From Shewanella donghaensis (GTDB taxonomy: Bacteria; Pseudomonadota; Gammaproteobacteria; Enterobacterales; Shewanellaceae): 64,000 nt of DNA. How positions within the stretch are numbered: position 1 is the first letter of the stretch; every line of letters begins with the position of its first letter. The notes beneath the pieces were generated by a model. The model did not search any database. It was given only the letters and a program-made list of their open reading frames with translations, and was not told the DNA's origin. The stretch lies in the NCBI RefSeq assembly GCF_007567505.1, contig NZ_CP041783.1:3224001-3288000 (forward strand), read 5' to 3'. A program made the position numbers and the translations under genes. Shown piece after piece: positions 20,126-29,219 of the stretch.

Positions 20126-23020
20126 ATGAATGCAATAAATTCTAGAAAGATACTTGGTAAGCTATATAATGCTGACTTAATGACTAGCTTAAAAAAATTA
20201 AATGTAGAGACAAGAAATAAAGTTAGAGCCATCTTTACCTCAGATGACGCTGATGCAATCAAAATTCTTAATAAATTAAGGCGTGATTTGCCTGTTAGAA
20301 GATTATTAGATGTGGAAACAGCCATTTCAGCATTCCATGGTGATGCTTCCATACTACCAGAAAATTTTCCTACATCATTTCAAACTCACGAGTCTTATGT
20401 ACGTTTAGACCCTCTTCAATTAAATAAGCATTTATCACTGGTAGATGTAATATCCCAGAAAGAAATCGCTAAATTAGAATCTTATATAATTTCAATTGGA
20501 AGACTAAATCAAGCAATTGTTAACCGTAATTTTTTTGCAGCTAACAATGAAATAAAATTAATAGTCGATCAATTTGGGTTTAGTCACTTTTTATTAAGGA
20601 AAATAGTCTTAATAAGAGAACTTTATCTGGATGATACTCAAGATGAATACTTACTAGACTTGCTTAATGAAGCGGTTTCAAATTCTAAAGTTATTGCAGC
20701 TAGCGTGATGCATTGTTATCAGGAAGAGCAAGACTATTTAGGGATAAAACGCTCTATAATGGGACTCGCGAACCGAGGAGATGATAACAAATACACTAGG
20801 GATATTTCACGATTAACATTTCATGTTCATGCAGTAGATTCCAATGAACTCAATGATTTAATCCAAAGCAATCTACAATCATCTTTATTAGACGCCTTAA
20901 TAATCATAAAGGTCAATGCAAGACTCATCGACCTATCTAAGTATAAATACATCACAAAATTAATAGAACAATTAGAAAGCACTTCACCAAGTGTTGATGA
21001 AATGGTTAGTTTAAATGGTGATGATGAAGACACGGAATATCTATTCATAAAACAGTCATCAGCCTGGTTAGAAAGCTCTAAAATAATAAATTACAGATAT
21101 TTAATCGATCATTTTTATGACTCACCTGATTCTGACTACTTTAAAATGACGAAGGAGCTTATTGAGCTCGCAGGAAGCGAGATTAGAAGCAAAGATATAG
21201 AGAGCCTTCTTTCTCCCGCAAAATTAATGAATGAAATAGGCGAAAAGTTACATTCCGCACAGCAAAAAGGTGGTGTAACTCGTTCAGCTATTTTTAATTA
21301 TTTAGTCTTTACACAACAAAGTAATTTAGTGGTTTCAGAAGAGCAACTATATCAATTAATGTGCCAAACCAGTGCTTTAGATAGGACCATTCATGTAACA
21401 TCAATGAAGCTTATCCTTCCAATGCTCCAATCTAATGAGTCTAAGTTGATTTTTAGACTTCTCATAGCCAAGAAGAGTAGAAGTGAAATAGATCATATAC
21501 CACTGAAAAGTTTGATGGAAAAAATACTTAAAGCTAAATATAACGGCAGTTTAGTAGCTTTAGTAGAAAATATGTCTATAAAATCAGAAGCTTTAGCATT
21601 TTACTTATATGAAACATGTAATGAAGATTTTATTGCCAGAATGACGAGGGTAATCAAAACTACAAAAGAAATTACAGAAACTCGCGCCGCCTTACACTCA
21701 TGGCGAGGGGAATACTCAGGTGAAAATTTATATTTAGATCGTGCACGTAACCTGAAGATAAATAGTCAAATAAATAAAATACGTGGTGAAATTGACGACA
21801 ACAGAATTTATGTTGATACCACTAGGTTTTCAGAATGGTTCGTTGACAATATTTCATCACAAATGGGCTCTATACTGTTAATTTTAGACAATAATAACGA
21901 TTTAAGCCAGATCGAGAACCCTCAATTAATAGACTTAATTGATAAGTGTTTCAATGAGTTTTGTACAAATAGCTTTTTTGGTATAGCTTCATATTTAGGA
22001 AGAAGAATAAGACATGGAACGTTCAGAGGCCATTTATATTCAAGCGTTATCAACAATATTGAGAATAAATATTCGAGCTTAATCACAAATTCTCATATAG
22101 AACCTAAATGGCTAGAGTGGAAAAGTAGCTATGAACAACGTGTGATGGGGATTATCAATGACAAGTTGTATATTAATTCTCCACAAAAGAAATCAGGCTT
22201 CCTCTATCCAAATCTAAGAGATTCAGCAAAAAAAATGATCGTCACAAAATGTATTTCAACTATAATTGAGCATTTTGAAATTGCTGGAAATATAGTTGGT
22301 ACAGAAGCTATTATTATTGAATCCTGCTGGAGAATTGCAGAGGTAGATCTAAAGAAGTTTAATTCATATATTAAAAGCCAAAAACCACATCTTATTAATG
22401 GTTCTGTTATTGCAAATCTGAATAACCTTAACCTAGGTAGTGATGGAATCAAACAAGCTAAAGAATTTGAAAGGGAATTACAGAGTTTAATTTCTGAAAA
22501 ATTAAATACTATATGCACGTGGTTTAAGAAACCCCAAAGTGCTTCTCCTAAAGCTTCATTAAGTTTACTTTACAAAGCTGTAGTTTCTGAGGTTCAACAA
22601 ACTTATGACAACTTTAATCCTGATACTGACTTTATAGAAAGCGAAGATATAGAACTTTACGGTGGGGTATACCACATTTTTTATGATGCTTTATATGTAA
22701 TCATATTTAATGCAGCAAAACATGGAAAACCAGAAGGTAACCTAACTCGTGATTTTAATATCATTGATTCCAACGATAAAAAATCACTATATTTTTGTAT
22801 TCATTCTGAAATAAAAGACTCACACACAGAAAGTTATGTATCCCAGCGACTTCGAGTTCTTCCTGATGAAGATATAAATAATGCTCAAGTCATCGAAAAT
22901 AGAAGCGGTATAAAAAAGCTTCATAACCTCCAAATTATGGATAATAAATTCAAAGTAGAAGCTGTTGACTGCAAAAATAGACATGTTGTAACTGAGTTTT
23001 CTTATGAATTGGGATATTAA
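20126..23020 (+). CDS. dtcA: Detocs sensor kinase DtcA (candidate)
   Basis: The 964-residue protein has a long, mostly helical N-terminal region of about 800 residues without transmembrane segments, suggesting a repeat-type cytoplasmic sensor. The C-terminal ~130 residues look like a divergent histidine-kinase ATPase domain: ALYVIIFNAAKHGKP (about 853-867) resembles an N box. RRIRHGTFRGHL near residue 628 is a conspicuous His-rich motif; I cannot say which His is phosphorylated. It is followed after 2 bp by a lone receiver and then a receiver-nucleosidase fusion, the order dtcA-dtcB-dtcC of the Detocs anti-phage system. In Detocs the kinase senses infection and phosphorylates DtcC. The ribosome site is weak. 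Confidence 0.75.
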   Translation: MNAINSRKILGKLYNADLMTSLKKLNVETRNKVRAIFTSDDADAIKILNKLRRDLPVRRLLDVETAISAFHGDASILPENFPTSFQTHESYVRLDPLQLNKHLSLVDVISQKEIAKLESYIISIGRLNQAIVNRNFFAANNEIKLIVDQFGFSHFLLRKIVLIRELYLDDTQDEYLLDLLNEAVSNSKVIAASVMHCYQEEQDYLGIKRSIMGLANRGDDNKYTRDISRLTFHVHAVDSNELNDLIQSNLQSSLLDALIIIKVNARLIDLSKYKYITKLIEQLESTSPSVDEMVSLNGDDEDTEYLFIKQSSAWLESSKIINYRYLIDHFYDSPDSDYFKMTKELIELAGSEIRSKDIESLLSPAKLMNEIGEKLHSAQQKGGVTRSAIFNYLVFTQQSNLVVSEEQLYQLMCQTSALDRTIHVTSMKLILPMLQSNESKLIFRLLIAKKSRSEIDHIPLKSLMEKILKAKYNGSLVALVENMSIKSEALAFYLYETCNEDFIARMTRVIKTTKEITETRAALHSWRGEYSGENLYLDRARNLKINSQINKIRGEIDDNRIYVDTTRFSEWFVDNISSQMGSILLILDNNNDLSQIENPQLIDLIDKCFNEFCTNSFFGIASYLGRRIRHGTFRGHLYSSVINNIENKYSSLITNSHIEPKWLEWKSSYEQRVMGIINDKLYINSPQKKSGFLYPNLRDSAKKMIVTKCISTIIEHFEIAGNIVGTEAIIIESCWRIAEVDLKKFNSYIKSQKPHLINGSVIANLNNLNLGSDGIKQAKEFERELQSLISEKLNTICTWFKKPQSASPKASLSLLYKAVVSEVQQTYDNFNPDTDFIESEDIELYGGVYHIFYDALYVIIFNAAKHGKPEGNLTRDFNIIDSNDKKSLYFCIHSEIKDSHTESYVSQRLRVLPDEDINNAQVIENRSGIKKLHNLQIMDNKFKVEAVDCKNRHVVTEFSYELGY

Positions 23021-23022
23021 TT

Positions 23023-23460
23023 ATGAAAGTACTCATTATCGAAGACGATGAATATAAAGCAGACGATATAATAAAATTTGTAAAAAACAAATATGATGCT
23101 CCCACAATAGATATAGCTGTTAGTCTAGCAGAAGCTATTGATAAAATTGATGAAAGCTTATTTGATTTGATCTTTATTGATATGGCAATACCTAGTCATA
23201 CAGCAGAGCATGGAGAAGGAGCTCCTATGTCTCTCTTAACTGGTGGAATAGATATACTATTAGAACTTTCTGAAATGGAAAGAACAGATATTTGTGTAGT
23301 CATTACTCAATATCCCAGTATCGAAATATCTGGTGAGCATTACCCTCTTGACAAAGCTCCTAAGCAATTTAAGGCTCTGCTAAACTGTAATGTCTTGGCT
23401 TGTATATATTATATTGTAGATGATCCGAAGTGGATTATTGATTTGGAAAAGGTTATATAA
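23023..23460 (+). CDS. dtcB: Stand-alone receiver protein DtcB (candidate)
   Basis: The 145-residue protein is a single response-regulator receiver: acidic pocket EDDE at 7-10, probable phosphoacceptor D53 in DLIFIDMAIP, and the conserved Thr in VVITQYPS. It has no output domain. In Detocs such a lone receiver is reported to drain phosphate from the kinase and prevent accidental triggering of the effector. It starts 2 bp after dtcA and ends 5 bp before dtcC. Confidence 0.8.
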   Translation: MKVLIIEDDEYKADDIIKFVKNKYDAPTIDIAVSLAEAIDKIDESLFDLIFIDMAIPSHTAEHGEGAPMSLLTGGIDILLELSEMERTDICVVITQYPSIEISGEHYPLDKAPKQFKALLNCNVLACIYYIVDDPKWIIDLEKVI

Positions 23461-23465
23461 ATTAA

Positions 23466-24638
23466 ATGATTGTCTTAATATTGGAAGATGACGACACTAA
23501 GTATTCCCATATAAAAGCTACATTACTGGGGGACATTTCTGATTGCATAATCAGGCGCAGTGAATATTTTTCAAAATTTGTAATCGAGTCAAGCAAAGAT
23601 AAATTTGATTTAATCGTAACAGATTTTTTAGTTCCGATGCACAAAGATACTACTGAACTTTATGAAGTAACTCAAGATATCATAGGCACAATTCGTGATA
23701 TCGAATCTCCTAACTTTTCTACACCGGTGATTGCAATAACTGGTTTTAGCGACGTTGCCGAACAAAACTACGAACAGTTCAATAGACTAGATATAAATAT
23801 TATTCATTATTCTGAAGATTCTAATGATTGGAAAGATGCTTTTCTTTTAAAAATTAAAAATAGTCTCCCTCCAAAGAAATATGATTTTGTCATTTTTTGT
23901 GCATTAGAAAAGGAAGCTGAAGCATTTGATACTTTGGATTGTACAGTTGGTCAATTGAATTGCATACAAGGGTTGAGTTGTAGAACCATAGAAGTTAATG
24001 ATAAAAAAGGGGTTATTATTGTACCTCCAAGAATGGGGTTAGTTAATGCCGCAATAACTTGCTCTAGAGCAATTGATACTTTTAGCCCCGAATTGATATG
24101 TATGAGTGGGATTTGTGGTGGAATTGAAGGAAAAGCCAATATTTATGATGTAGTTATTTCAGAAATGTGTCATCAACATGATGCAGGGAAATGGACATCA
24201 GAAGGATTTTTACCTGAGGTTTATTCTGTACAAGTGCCTCATGAAACTCATGTTTTGATCAATCAATTGATCAAGGAACCGAACTTTAAAACTAATATAG
24301 CGTCAGGAATTATACTAAAACGAAGTGAGTTCCCAACCGATTTAGAAGAGCTTAATTTTAACATAATTATTGGCCCTACTTCTAGTGGAAGCTCGGTTAT
24401 AGCCTCTGAAGAAATCTTAGAAAGTGTCAAAGCTCAACATCGGAAACATGCATCTTTTGAAATGGAATCTTATGCTCTTTATGAAGCTGCACGTCAGTCT
24501 TCAAATAAAAACTTAAGATATTTTAGTGCTAAATCTGTTGTTGATAACGGAAATGAATTGAAGAGTGATAATTTTCACAGAATTGCCTGCATACTTTCAG
24601 CAAAAACAGTATATGAATTAATCGCCTCTGGTGTGTAA
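23466..24638 (+). CDS. dtcC: Receiver-nucleosidase effector DtcC (candidate ATP nucleosidase)
   Basis: The 390-residue protein fuses a receiver to a phosphorylase/nucleosidase domain. The receiver has acidic pocket EDDD at 7-10, phosphoacceptor D53 in DLIVTDFLVP and Thr in IAITGFSD. The C-terminal domain (about 138-385) is of the PNP/MTAN superfamily: it opens FVIFCALEKEAEAF, continues with SGICGGIEGK, then FEMESYALYEAA, which holds the nucleoside-binding Glu, and SAKSVVDNG, which holds the probable catalytic Asp. In Detocs this effector splits the adenine from ATP once phosphorylated, starving the infected cell. Close overall match to the known domain order; activity is inferred. Confidence 0.82.
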   Translation: MIVLILEDDDTKYSHIKATLLGDISDCIIRRSEYFSKFVIESSKDKFDLIVTDFLVPMHKDTTELYEVTQDIIGTIRDIESPNFSTPVIAITGFSDVAEQNYEQFNRLDINIIHYSEDSNDWKDAFLLKIKNSLPPKKYDFVIFCALEKEAEAFDTLDCTVGQLNCIQGLSCRTIEVNDKKGVIIVPPRMGLVNAAITCSRAIDTFSPELICMSGICGGIEGKANIYDVVISEMCHQHDAGKWTSEGFLPEVYSVQVPHETHVLINQLIKEPNFKTNIASGIILKRSEFPTDLEELNFNIIIGPTSSGSSVIASEEILESVKAQHRKHASFEMESYALYEAARQSSNKNLRYFSAKSVVDNGNELKSDNFHRIACILSAKTVYELIASGV

Positions 24639-24714
24639 TTCGCAAACATAGGGCGTTGTTTAAGAGAAAACGTCAGAATTTCACGGTTAAAATATATACA
24701 TATAAAGAAAGCTA

Positions 24715-25182
24715 ATGAACTCACAAAATAACGACTCAACTAATTATTGCCAACAAAAGATTGAACATTTTAAAAAAAAAGCTGCTCATAACAAAACAGA
24801 AGCTTTATGGTGTTTTCGTCTCATTATGGGGAGTACTTTATTAGTTCCTCTATTTGTTGCTTTAGGACCAGAGGTCTGGTCATCTAAAGTACTTCCTTCC
24901 TTTTTATCGGCACTTGCTGCATTTTGTACTGCCTGGATCCAGCTAAGAAAACCACAAGAATTATGGACTCTATATCGTACAGCGCAGCGGGAACTCGAAG
25001 ATCAGCTAGTTAAACATAAATACCAGCTTGGAGAATACGATAGTAATGAGGGCGCAGATAAATTACTAGCTCAAAATGTAGCAAAGTTGACACTTCAGAC
25101 TCATCAAAAATGGATGCCAATAGTTCCCAGTCCTGATAATTTGCCATCTAAACCTGATGCATCTGAACATAATAGTACTTAA
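24715..25182 (+). CDS. SLATT-domain (DUF4231-like) membrane protein
   Basis: The 155-residue protein has a short N-terminal helix and two adjacent transmembrane segments (about 38-55 and 60-77). A conserved amphipathic region follows (QLRKPQELWTLYRTAQRELEDQLVKHKY), typical of SLATT proteins. These are predicted pore-forming effectors in bacterial conflict systems, often beside nucleotide-signalling enzymes; none is visible here. It starts 76 bp after dtcC, so it may be a separate module or an accessory of Detocs. Confidence 0.7.
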   Translation: MNSQNNDSTNYCQQKIEHFKKKAAHNKTEALWCFRLIMGSTLLVPLFVALGPEVWSSKVLPSFLSALAAFCTAWIQLRKPQELWTLYRTAQRELEDQLVKHKYQLGEYDSNEGADKLLAQNVAKLTLQTHQKWMPIVPSPDNLPSKPDASEHNST

Positions 25183-25200
25183 CATCTAGGTGAATTAAAA

Positions 25201-25461
25201 ATGTACTTTGTTATCTCAACACATACAAAACCTAGATACTATAAGTTTGATGGTAAAGAGCCTATTGACGTCGATACCATCAGGCTAACAAATGAAACAC
25301 TCAACGGTTGGAGATCTGAAGCTGTTATAGCAAATCCTATGCAGGCAATATCAGAGTTATACAAGCACCAAATACCCTACTTTTCAACAAAGAAAGAAGC
25401 TAGAGACATGGCTGTTAAACATGAATTAAAGAGCTTTAAATATCAAAAGATAGGCTCTTAG
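25201..25461 (+). CDS. Small protein of unknown function
   Basis: The 86-residue protein (MYFVISTHTKPRYYKFDG...) begins 18 bp after the SLATT gene and is probably co-transcribed. It has no membrane segment and no recognisable motif; the C-terminal part is basic (KKEARDMAVKHELKSFKYQK). It might regulate or accompany the SLATT protein. Confidence 0.6.
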   Translation: MYFVISTHTKPRYYKFDGKEPIDVDTIRLTNETLNGWRSEAVIANPMQAISELYKHQIPYFSTKKEARDMAVKHELKSFKYQKIGS

Positions 25462-25835
25462 GTAGGGCAAGATCACGAACATTTTTTGAACAGTTATAGT
25501 GCTCTTTTAAACTTGATTTTGTTCAGTAAATATTCATTTTTAGGTTGCTAAAAAGTGATTAAGTATTCGAATTGAACATGCTGAACAAAAAATGCACACT
25601 CATGCGGTTACCCTGGGCTCTTAGGTTACCTAATATTTGTTCTCAATAACTTGTTTCATATAGTTTATTGACAATAGAATGGCTACATTCTTCTAATGAT
25701 GATCTGTCACCAGTAGAGTTTGACAATTCTCAACTTTAAGTGTCCGATTTTGGTTGACCAGTACAGCCCTCAACTAAATATCTAATGGGATTTGTTCTTT
25801 AATTTTTAATATCCATGTATAACAAGGAGCTATCA
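25462..25835. other. Intergenic region with inverted and direct repeats
   Basis: 374 bp without a gene. CATTTTTTGAACAG (25480-25493) is matched 12 of 14 by the reverse complement of CTGAACAAAAAATG (25581-25594). GGCTCTTAGGT is repeated directly at 25453-25463 and 25617-25627, bracketing the inverted pair. This may be the footprint of a small insertion. Confidence 0.5.
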
Positions 25836-26066
25836 ATGACTATTCAATATACTGGTAAGTGTCAAAATTGTGAAAATAAAACTCCAGCGAAAAGCTGGCA
25901 AGAGGTGGGTTCACAGGTTCACATACAAGGAGGTAAAGTTGGAGATACACATCACACTTTTTACCAGTGTTATGATTGCGGCTCTGCTTGGGTAAAAGTT
26001 CAAGATCAAGGTGGGCTTGGTGGTAATGGTACTTTTTATCATTCTTTAACCGAGCGCTTTTATTAA
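25836..26066 (+). CDS. Small zinc-ribbon-like protein
   Basis: The start at 25836 is chosen because AAGGAG ends six bases before it; an in-frame ATG seven codons earlier has no such site. The 76-residue protein carries CQNC near its N-terminus and CYDC about 40 residues later, a spacing suggesting one zinc ribbon. The tail is glycine-rich (DQGGLGGNGTFYHSL). No function is recognised. Confidence 0.6.
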   Translation: MTIQYTGKCQNCENKTPAKSWQEVGSQVHIQGGKVGDTHHTFYQCYDCGSAWVKVQDQGGLGGNGTFYHSLTERFY

Positions 26067-26093
26067 AGTATTGTTCACCGAACAAGTTACTTT
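26065..26093 (+). terminator. Hairpin after the zinc-ribbon gene
   Basis: TTGTTC pairs with GAACAA around ACC, extended by AAAGTA and TACTTT with a small bulge, followed by ATTTTAAAATTT. It overlaps the stop codon. Confidence 0.5.
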
Positions 26094-26121
26094 ATTTTAA
26101 AATTTATTTTTAGGTAGTTTA

Positions 26122-26913
26122 ATGAAAGACTCTTCGGCAACAATACATTTAGATCTAACTTCAAAAAATGTCTCCAAATTTATTTCTCAGATTCCTCCAG
26201 GAACCATAGGGTTTACCAGAACAAAGCTAGGATTAAATTCATCGACGTTTATACAAGCTGGTCAAGGTTCGATATGGTCGCATGTCTTTATGTGTATTGA
26301 TAAGGGGGACATAATAGAGACGGACCTTAAAAATGGAGCTCAAATTGTACCTTTGACAAAAGCACTAAAAGGCGTGCATGAAGTTGAATTCTTAGTACCT
26401 ATCAAACCTATTCAAAACATAAGCAAACTAAGAGAAATTGCAGAGCAAATAGTTAACTCTGAAAATGCTAGTTCTGAATATGGAAAATCCGCGATAGTGG
26501 CAGCAGGAATATTTCCCATTGCGAAATTATATTCTTGGGTGTTAACTGGAGGGTTAACTCTACTTACAATGGCAGGCCTATCTTCAGCACCACCGTTAAC
26601 TCTTTTATCTATGGCTTTTGGAAGCAGCATATTTTCAGTTATAGAAAAGTACTTTGGAACTCAAGAAAAAACTATTGAGCGGATGGCGAAGCTTTATAAT
26701 GGATTAAAGCTAACAAATACAAAAATTGGCGAAAAGCTAAGTGATGAAGATCATAAGTTTATTTGCTCAACCTTAGTGCAAAAAATGCTGGAATACTCTG
26801 ATAGTGAATTCAAAAACCCAAATCTATTAGCGAGGCCTAAAGACCTAAATAAAGCTATCGACAAATCAGATAATTACAATAAAACCCGTGTAAAACTCAA
26901 GACTGAAAAATAA
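26122..26913 (+). CDS. Permuted papain-like (YiiX/NlpC-P60 superfamily) membrane protein
   Basis: The 263-residue protein has a catalytic-type His at H54 (IWSHVFMCID) and a Cys at C215 (KFICSTLVQ), the inverted order typical of circularly permuted NlpC/P60 or YiiX-like enzymes. GTIGFTRTKLG near residue 27 fits the first strand. Between them lie two hydrophobic segments (about 123-150 and 153-176), so it is likely membrane-anchored. Members act as amidases, peptidases or lipid hydrolases; substrate unknown. Its place in a defence island suggests a toxic effector or an anti-envelope function (inference). Confidence 0.6.
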   Translation: MKDSSATIHLDLTSKNVSKFISQIPPGTIGFTRTKLGLNSSTFIQAGQGSIWSHVFMCIDKGDIIETDLKNGAQIVPLTKALKGVHEVEFLVPIKPIQNISKLREIAEQIVNSENASSEYGKSAIVAAGIFPIAKLYSWVLTGGLTLLTMAGLSSAPPLTLLSMAFGSSIFSVIEKYFGTQEKTIERMAKLYNGLKLTNTKIGEKLSDEDHKFICSTLVQKMLEYSDSEFKNPNLLARPKDLNKAIDKSDNYNKTRVKLKTEK

Positions 26914-27773
26914 TAAATCAGCATTGAGGAACACATAACACATATAGAGGCTCTCTTAGTGCGATCTTATCGCTGCCTGACGCTTTTCAATCCTTTGAAA
27001 TATCAGGGGCACTAGACGTTTATCTGCGGCGTTACTGCATACTAGTTTGCCATTTCTCCTAATGAAATTCTTCACTCGAAAAGCTTTAGCTCTAAAACGT
27101 TTATGCCCCAAAATGATTTTCACTGATAGAAGTTGTTAGTAGCGCAATTAAAGCTTTGGCCTTATATAAGCTAATGTGGGACGCAAGATATAAGACCTGC
27201 CCCGAATTATCATATAGGCCGGAGCCTAGTGACTTTTCTTCCTGCGTGAACATTGCATTTTATGCAATGATGGCAATTCTTTGTTTCACACAGGCAGATA
27301 AACTGGGAATCAGTTCTTTATATGTTATAACTCATTGTTGATACAGTGGTTTACTGTTAGTCTTGAGTGATTAAAGTACTGGCGACCTGTTCTTATTAAG
27401 ACCGTTCTTATTTGGAATTCAGCCTAATATACTGTTGAACTAAGCCGCTGCGCGGAGCCAAATGAGGACTTAATCGAGTATATTATCCTCATTGAATCAG
27501 CTAGACTTAAAAAGATGTGATGGAACACAACAATGACAAGGGAATTTCAATGAAAAAAGTAGATATCAAGCCATATAATCAATTCAAAACAGCTCTACAG
27601 CCCAGAGCCAGCATCAAAAAAAGCAAATTCCTATAGCATAAAGCATACCAAATTAACCTGAACTTGGCATCGGCCAAGTCCAACAAGCGATTTATGCCCT
27701 GCAAACAGCGCAACGCATAAATACTAAAACGTTAGGGCTCCAAGGTGTATAGATCAATTATGGAAGTAGTACG
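26914..27773. other. 860-bp region without a convincing gene
   Basis: The only open frame of note (27156-27341, 61 codons, non-ATG start) has no ribosome site or motif. The stretch contains perfect inverted pairs: GTTTATCTGC at 27018-27027 with GCAGATAAAC at 27294-27303, and ATTTATGC with GCATAAAT near 27690-27722. It also has a GC-rich blip (CCGCTGCGCGG near 27448). It resembles debris of older insertions between cargo modules. Confidence 0.5.
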
Positions 27774-28847
27774 ATGAAAGAGTGGCTCAAATCATGTTTA
27801 AAAAATACAAATCAATTCCTAGATGATAAATACCCATATTTTGAAAAGTTGTTCTCTGACGAGGAAGAAGGTAACTCGCAACCTCCCTTAAATAAAATAC
27901 TTTATAAAATGCTCTCCGGAGCAATTTTTTGTGCAGGAACTTTATTATTAATAAACCTAGCATTGATAACTTTCACTGATAGAGGAGGTGTCTTCGGAGA
28001 CTTTCTTGGTGGCGTTTTAAATCCAGTTTTAACCTTTTTTACTTTGTTTGGGCTAATTGCAACCATAGTAATACAAAGACAAGAGCTTCGCCTTGCAAGA
28101 CATGAATATGAAAAAACAGCTGATGCATTAAGTACTCAAGCCATCGAAACCACTTTTTTTAATATCATAGATCTTCATCATAAAATAGTAGATAACCTAA
28201 AAGCTGACTTAGAAGAGTTAGGTAATAAATCGGAATCCCAAAAAATAATTAAAGGTATTACGGCTTCACTCATAAAATCACAAATAGGTACTAGCTTTAC
28301 TTCACAGAACACAAAAGTACAAGGTCGAGCTGTATTTGAAGAAATGTTGAATTTCTTGTCAGTTGAAGCTAAATCACCTGAAGATTCACTAGAACGATAT
28401 AAGTATATTCAAACACACCACAATCATATATTGGGGCATTACTTTAGAAATTTATATCAAGCTCTAAAAGTTCTTAAAGGATATGAAGAAAATAAATTAT
28501 CCCCTGATCAAAAAAGAAAATATACCAGTATTCTTAGAGCTCAACTTTCAACGAAAGAGTTGGCGCTGTTATTTTTAAATTGTATAGAAGGTGTTTCAGA
28601 TTCAGGTGAGTTCAAAAATTTATTGATAGATTTTCAAATGCTAGAACATTTACCTATTACCAAGGTTGATACAGGTTACTCTTTGTCTGGTTCAAAAACA
28701 GCGTTAGCAAATGATGAAATGTTCCTTCAATATAAAACTAAAAAAGATATAGGCTTAGATTTCAATAAATATTATGGTGGTGCATTCGGTCAAAATAAAG
28801 GCGTACCTTATAACTTACGCCCTAACAAGCCAATTAAGCAGGACTAA
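27774..28847 (+). CDS. Putative phage abortive infection protein (putAbiC type)
   Basis: The 357-residue protein has two transmembrane segments near residues 43-63 and 78-100. The motif GGVFGDFLGGVLNPVLTF between them is the signature I associate with putAbiC proteins. It is followed by IVIQRQELRLARHEYEKTADAL, a coiled coil, and by TTFFNIIDLHHKIVDNL, the second family motif. The C-terminal half is cytoplasmic and helical. The family is annotated as abortive infection from similarity to lactococcal AbiC; its mechanism is not established. Confidence 0.78.
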   Translation: MKEWLKSCLKNTNQFLDDKYPYFEKLFSDEEEGNSQPPLNKILYKMLSGAIFCAGTLLLINLALITFTDRGGVFGDFLGGVLNPVLTFFTLFGLIATIVIQRQELRLARHEYEKTADALSTQAIETTFFNIIDLHHKIVDNLKADLEELGNKSESQKIIKGITASLIKSQIGTSFTSQNTKVQGRAVFEEMLNFLSVEAKSPEDSLERYKYIQTHHNHILGHYFRNLYQALKVLKGYEENKLSPDQKRKYTSILRAQLSTKELALLFLNCIEGVSDSGEFKNLLIDFQMLEHLPITKVDTGYSLSGSKTALANDEMFLQYKTKKDIGLDFNKYYGGAFGQNKGVPYNLRPNKPIKQD

Positions 28848-28864
28848 AAACAGTTTGCTGTTTT
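28847..28864 (+). terminator. Hairpin after the putAbiC gene
   Basis: AAAACAG at 28847-28853 pairs perfectly with CTGTTTT at 28858-28864 around TTTG, directly at the stop codon. Confidence 0.6.
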
Positions 28865-29219
28865 CGTTCCTCAACATTTTAGCAAACAATTTTTAGCCCC
28901 TTATTGGGGCGTTACGATATATACACTTGCCATACATTTCCTAATAGGACTCATTACTTTAAGAGCTTCAAATCCAACAAGCTTCTGTCCATCAATAAGC
29001 TAGAACACCGTTAAGTCAGTGGTCAGTAATTACACCTCGCTAACTATAGCAAATAGTTATACGACTAACGGAAAGGTTGTCACTTAATTCAAAATATTTA
29101 GTTTTAGGTTGGTGATTTAAATGAAGAAAGGAATAGATACATCAATCCAATACTTCTGGTAAAACAAACTGTTATAACATGCTATGCTGACTCAAATTTT
29201 ATACATGAAGAGCTAGGCA
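28865..29219. other. Intergenic region with a GC hairpin
   Basis: 355 bp without a gene. GCCCC at 28896-28900 pairs with GGGGC at 28906-28910 around TTATT. Otherwise AT-rich and unremarkable. Confidence 0.45.

Noticed and set aside
27156..27341. 61-codon open frame in the cargo gap
   Set aside because: Non-ATG start, no ribosome site, no recognisable motif.
27690..27760. Integron attC-like look (ATTTATGC ... AACGTTAGGG)
   Set aside because: No pairing of R' and R'' core sites could be built and no integron integrase is present.
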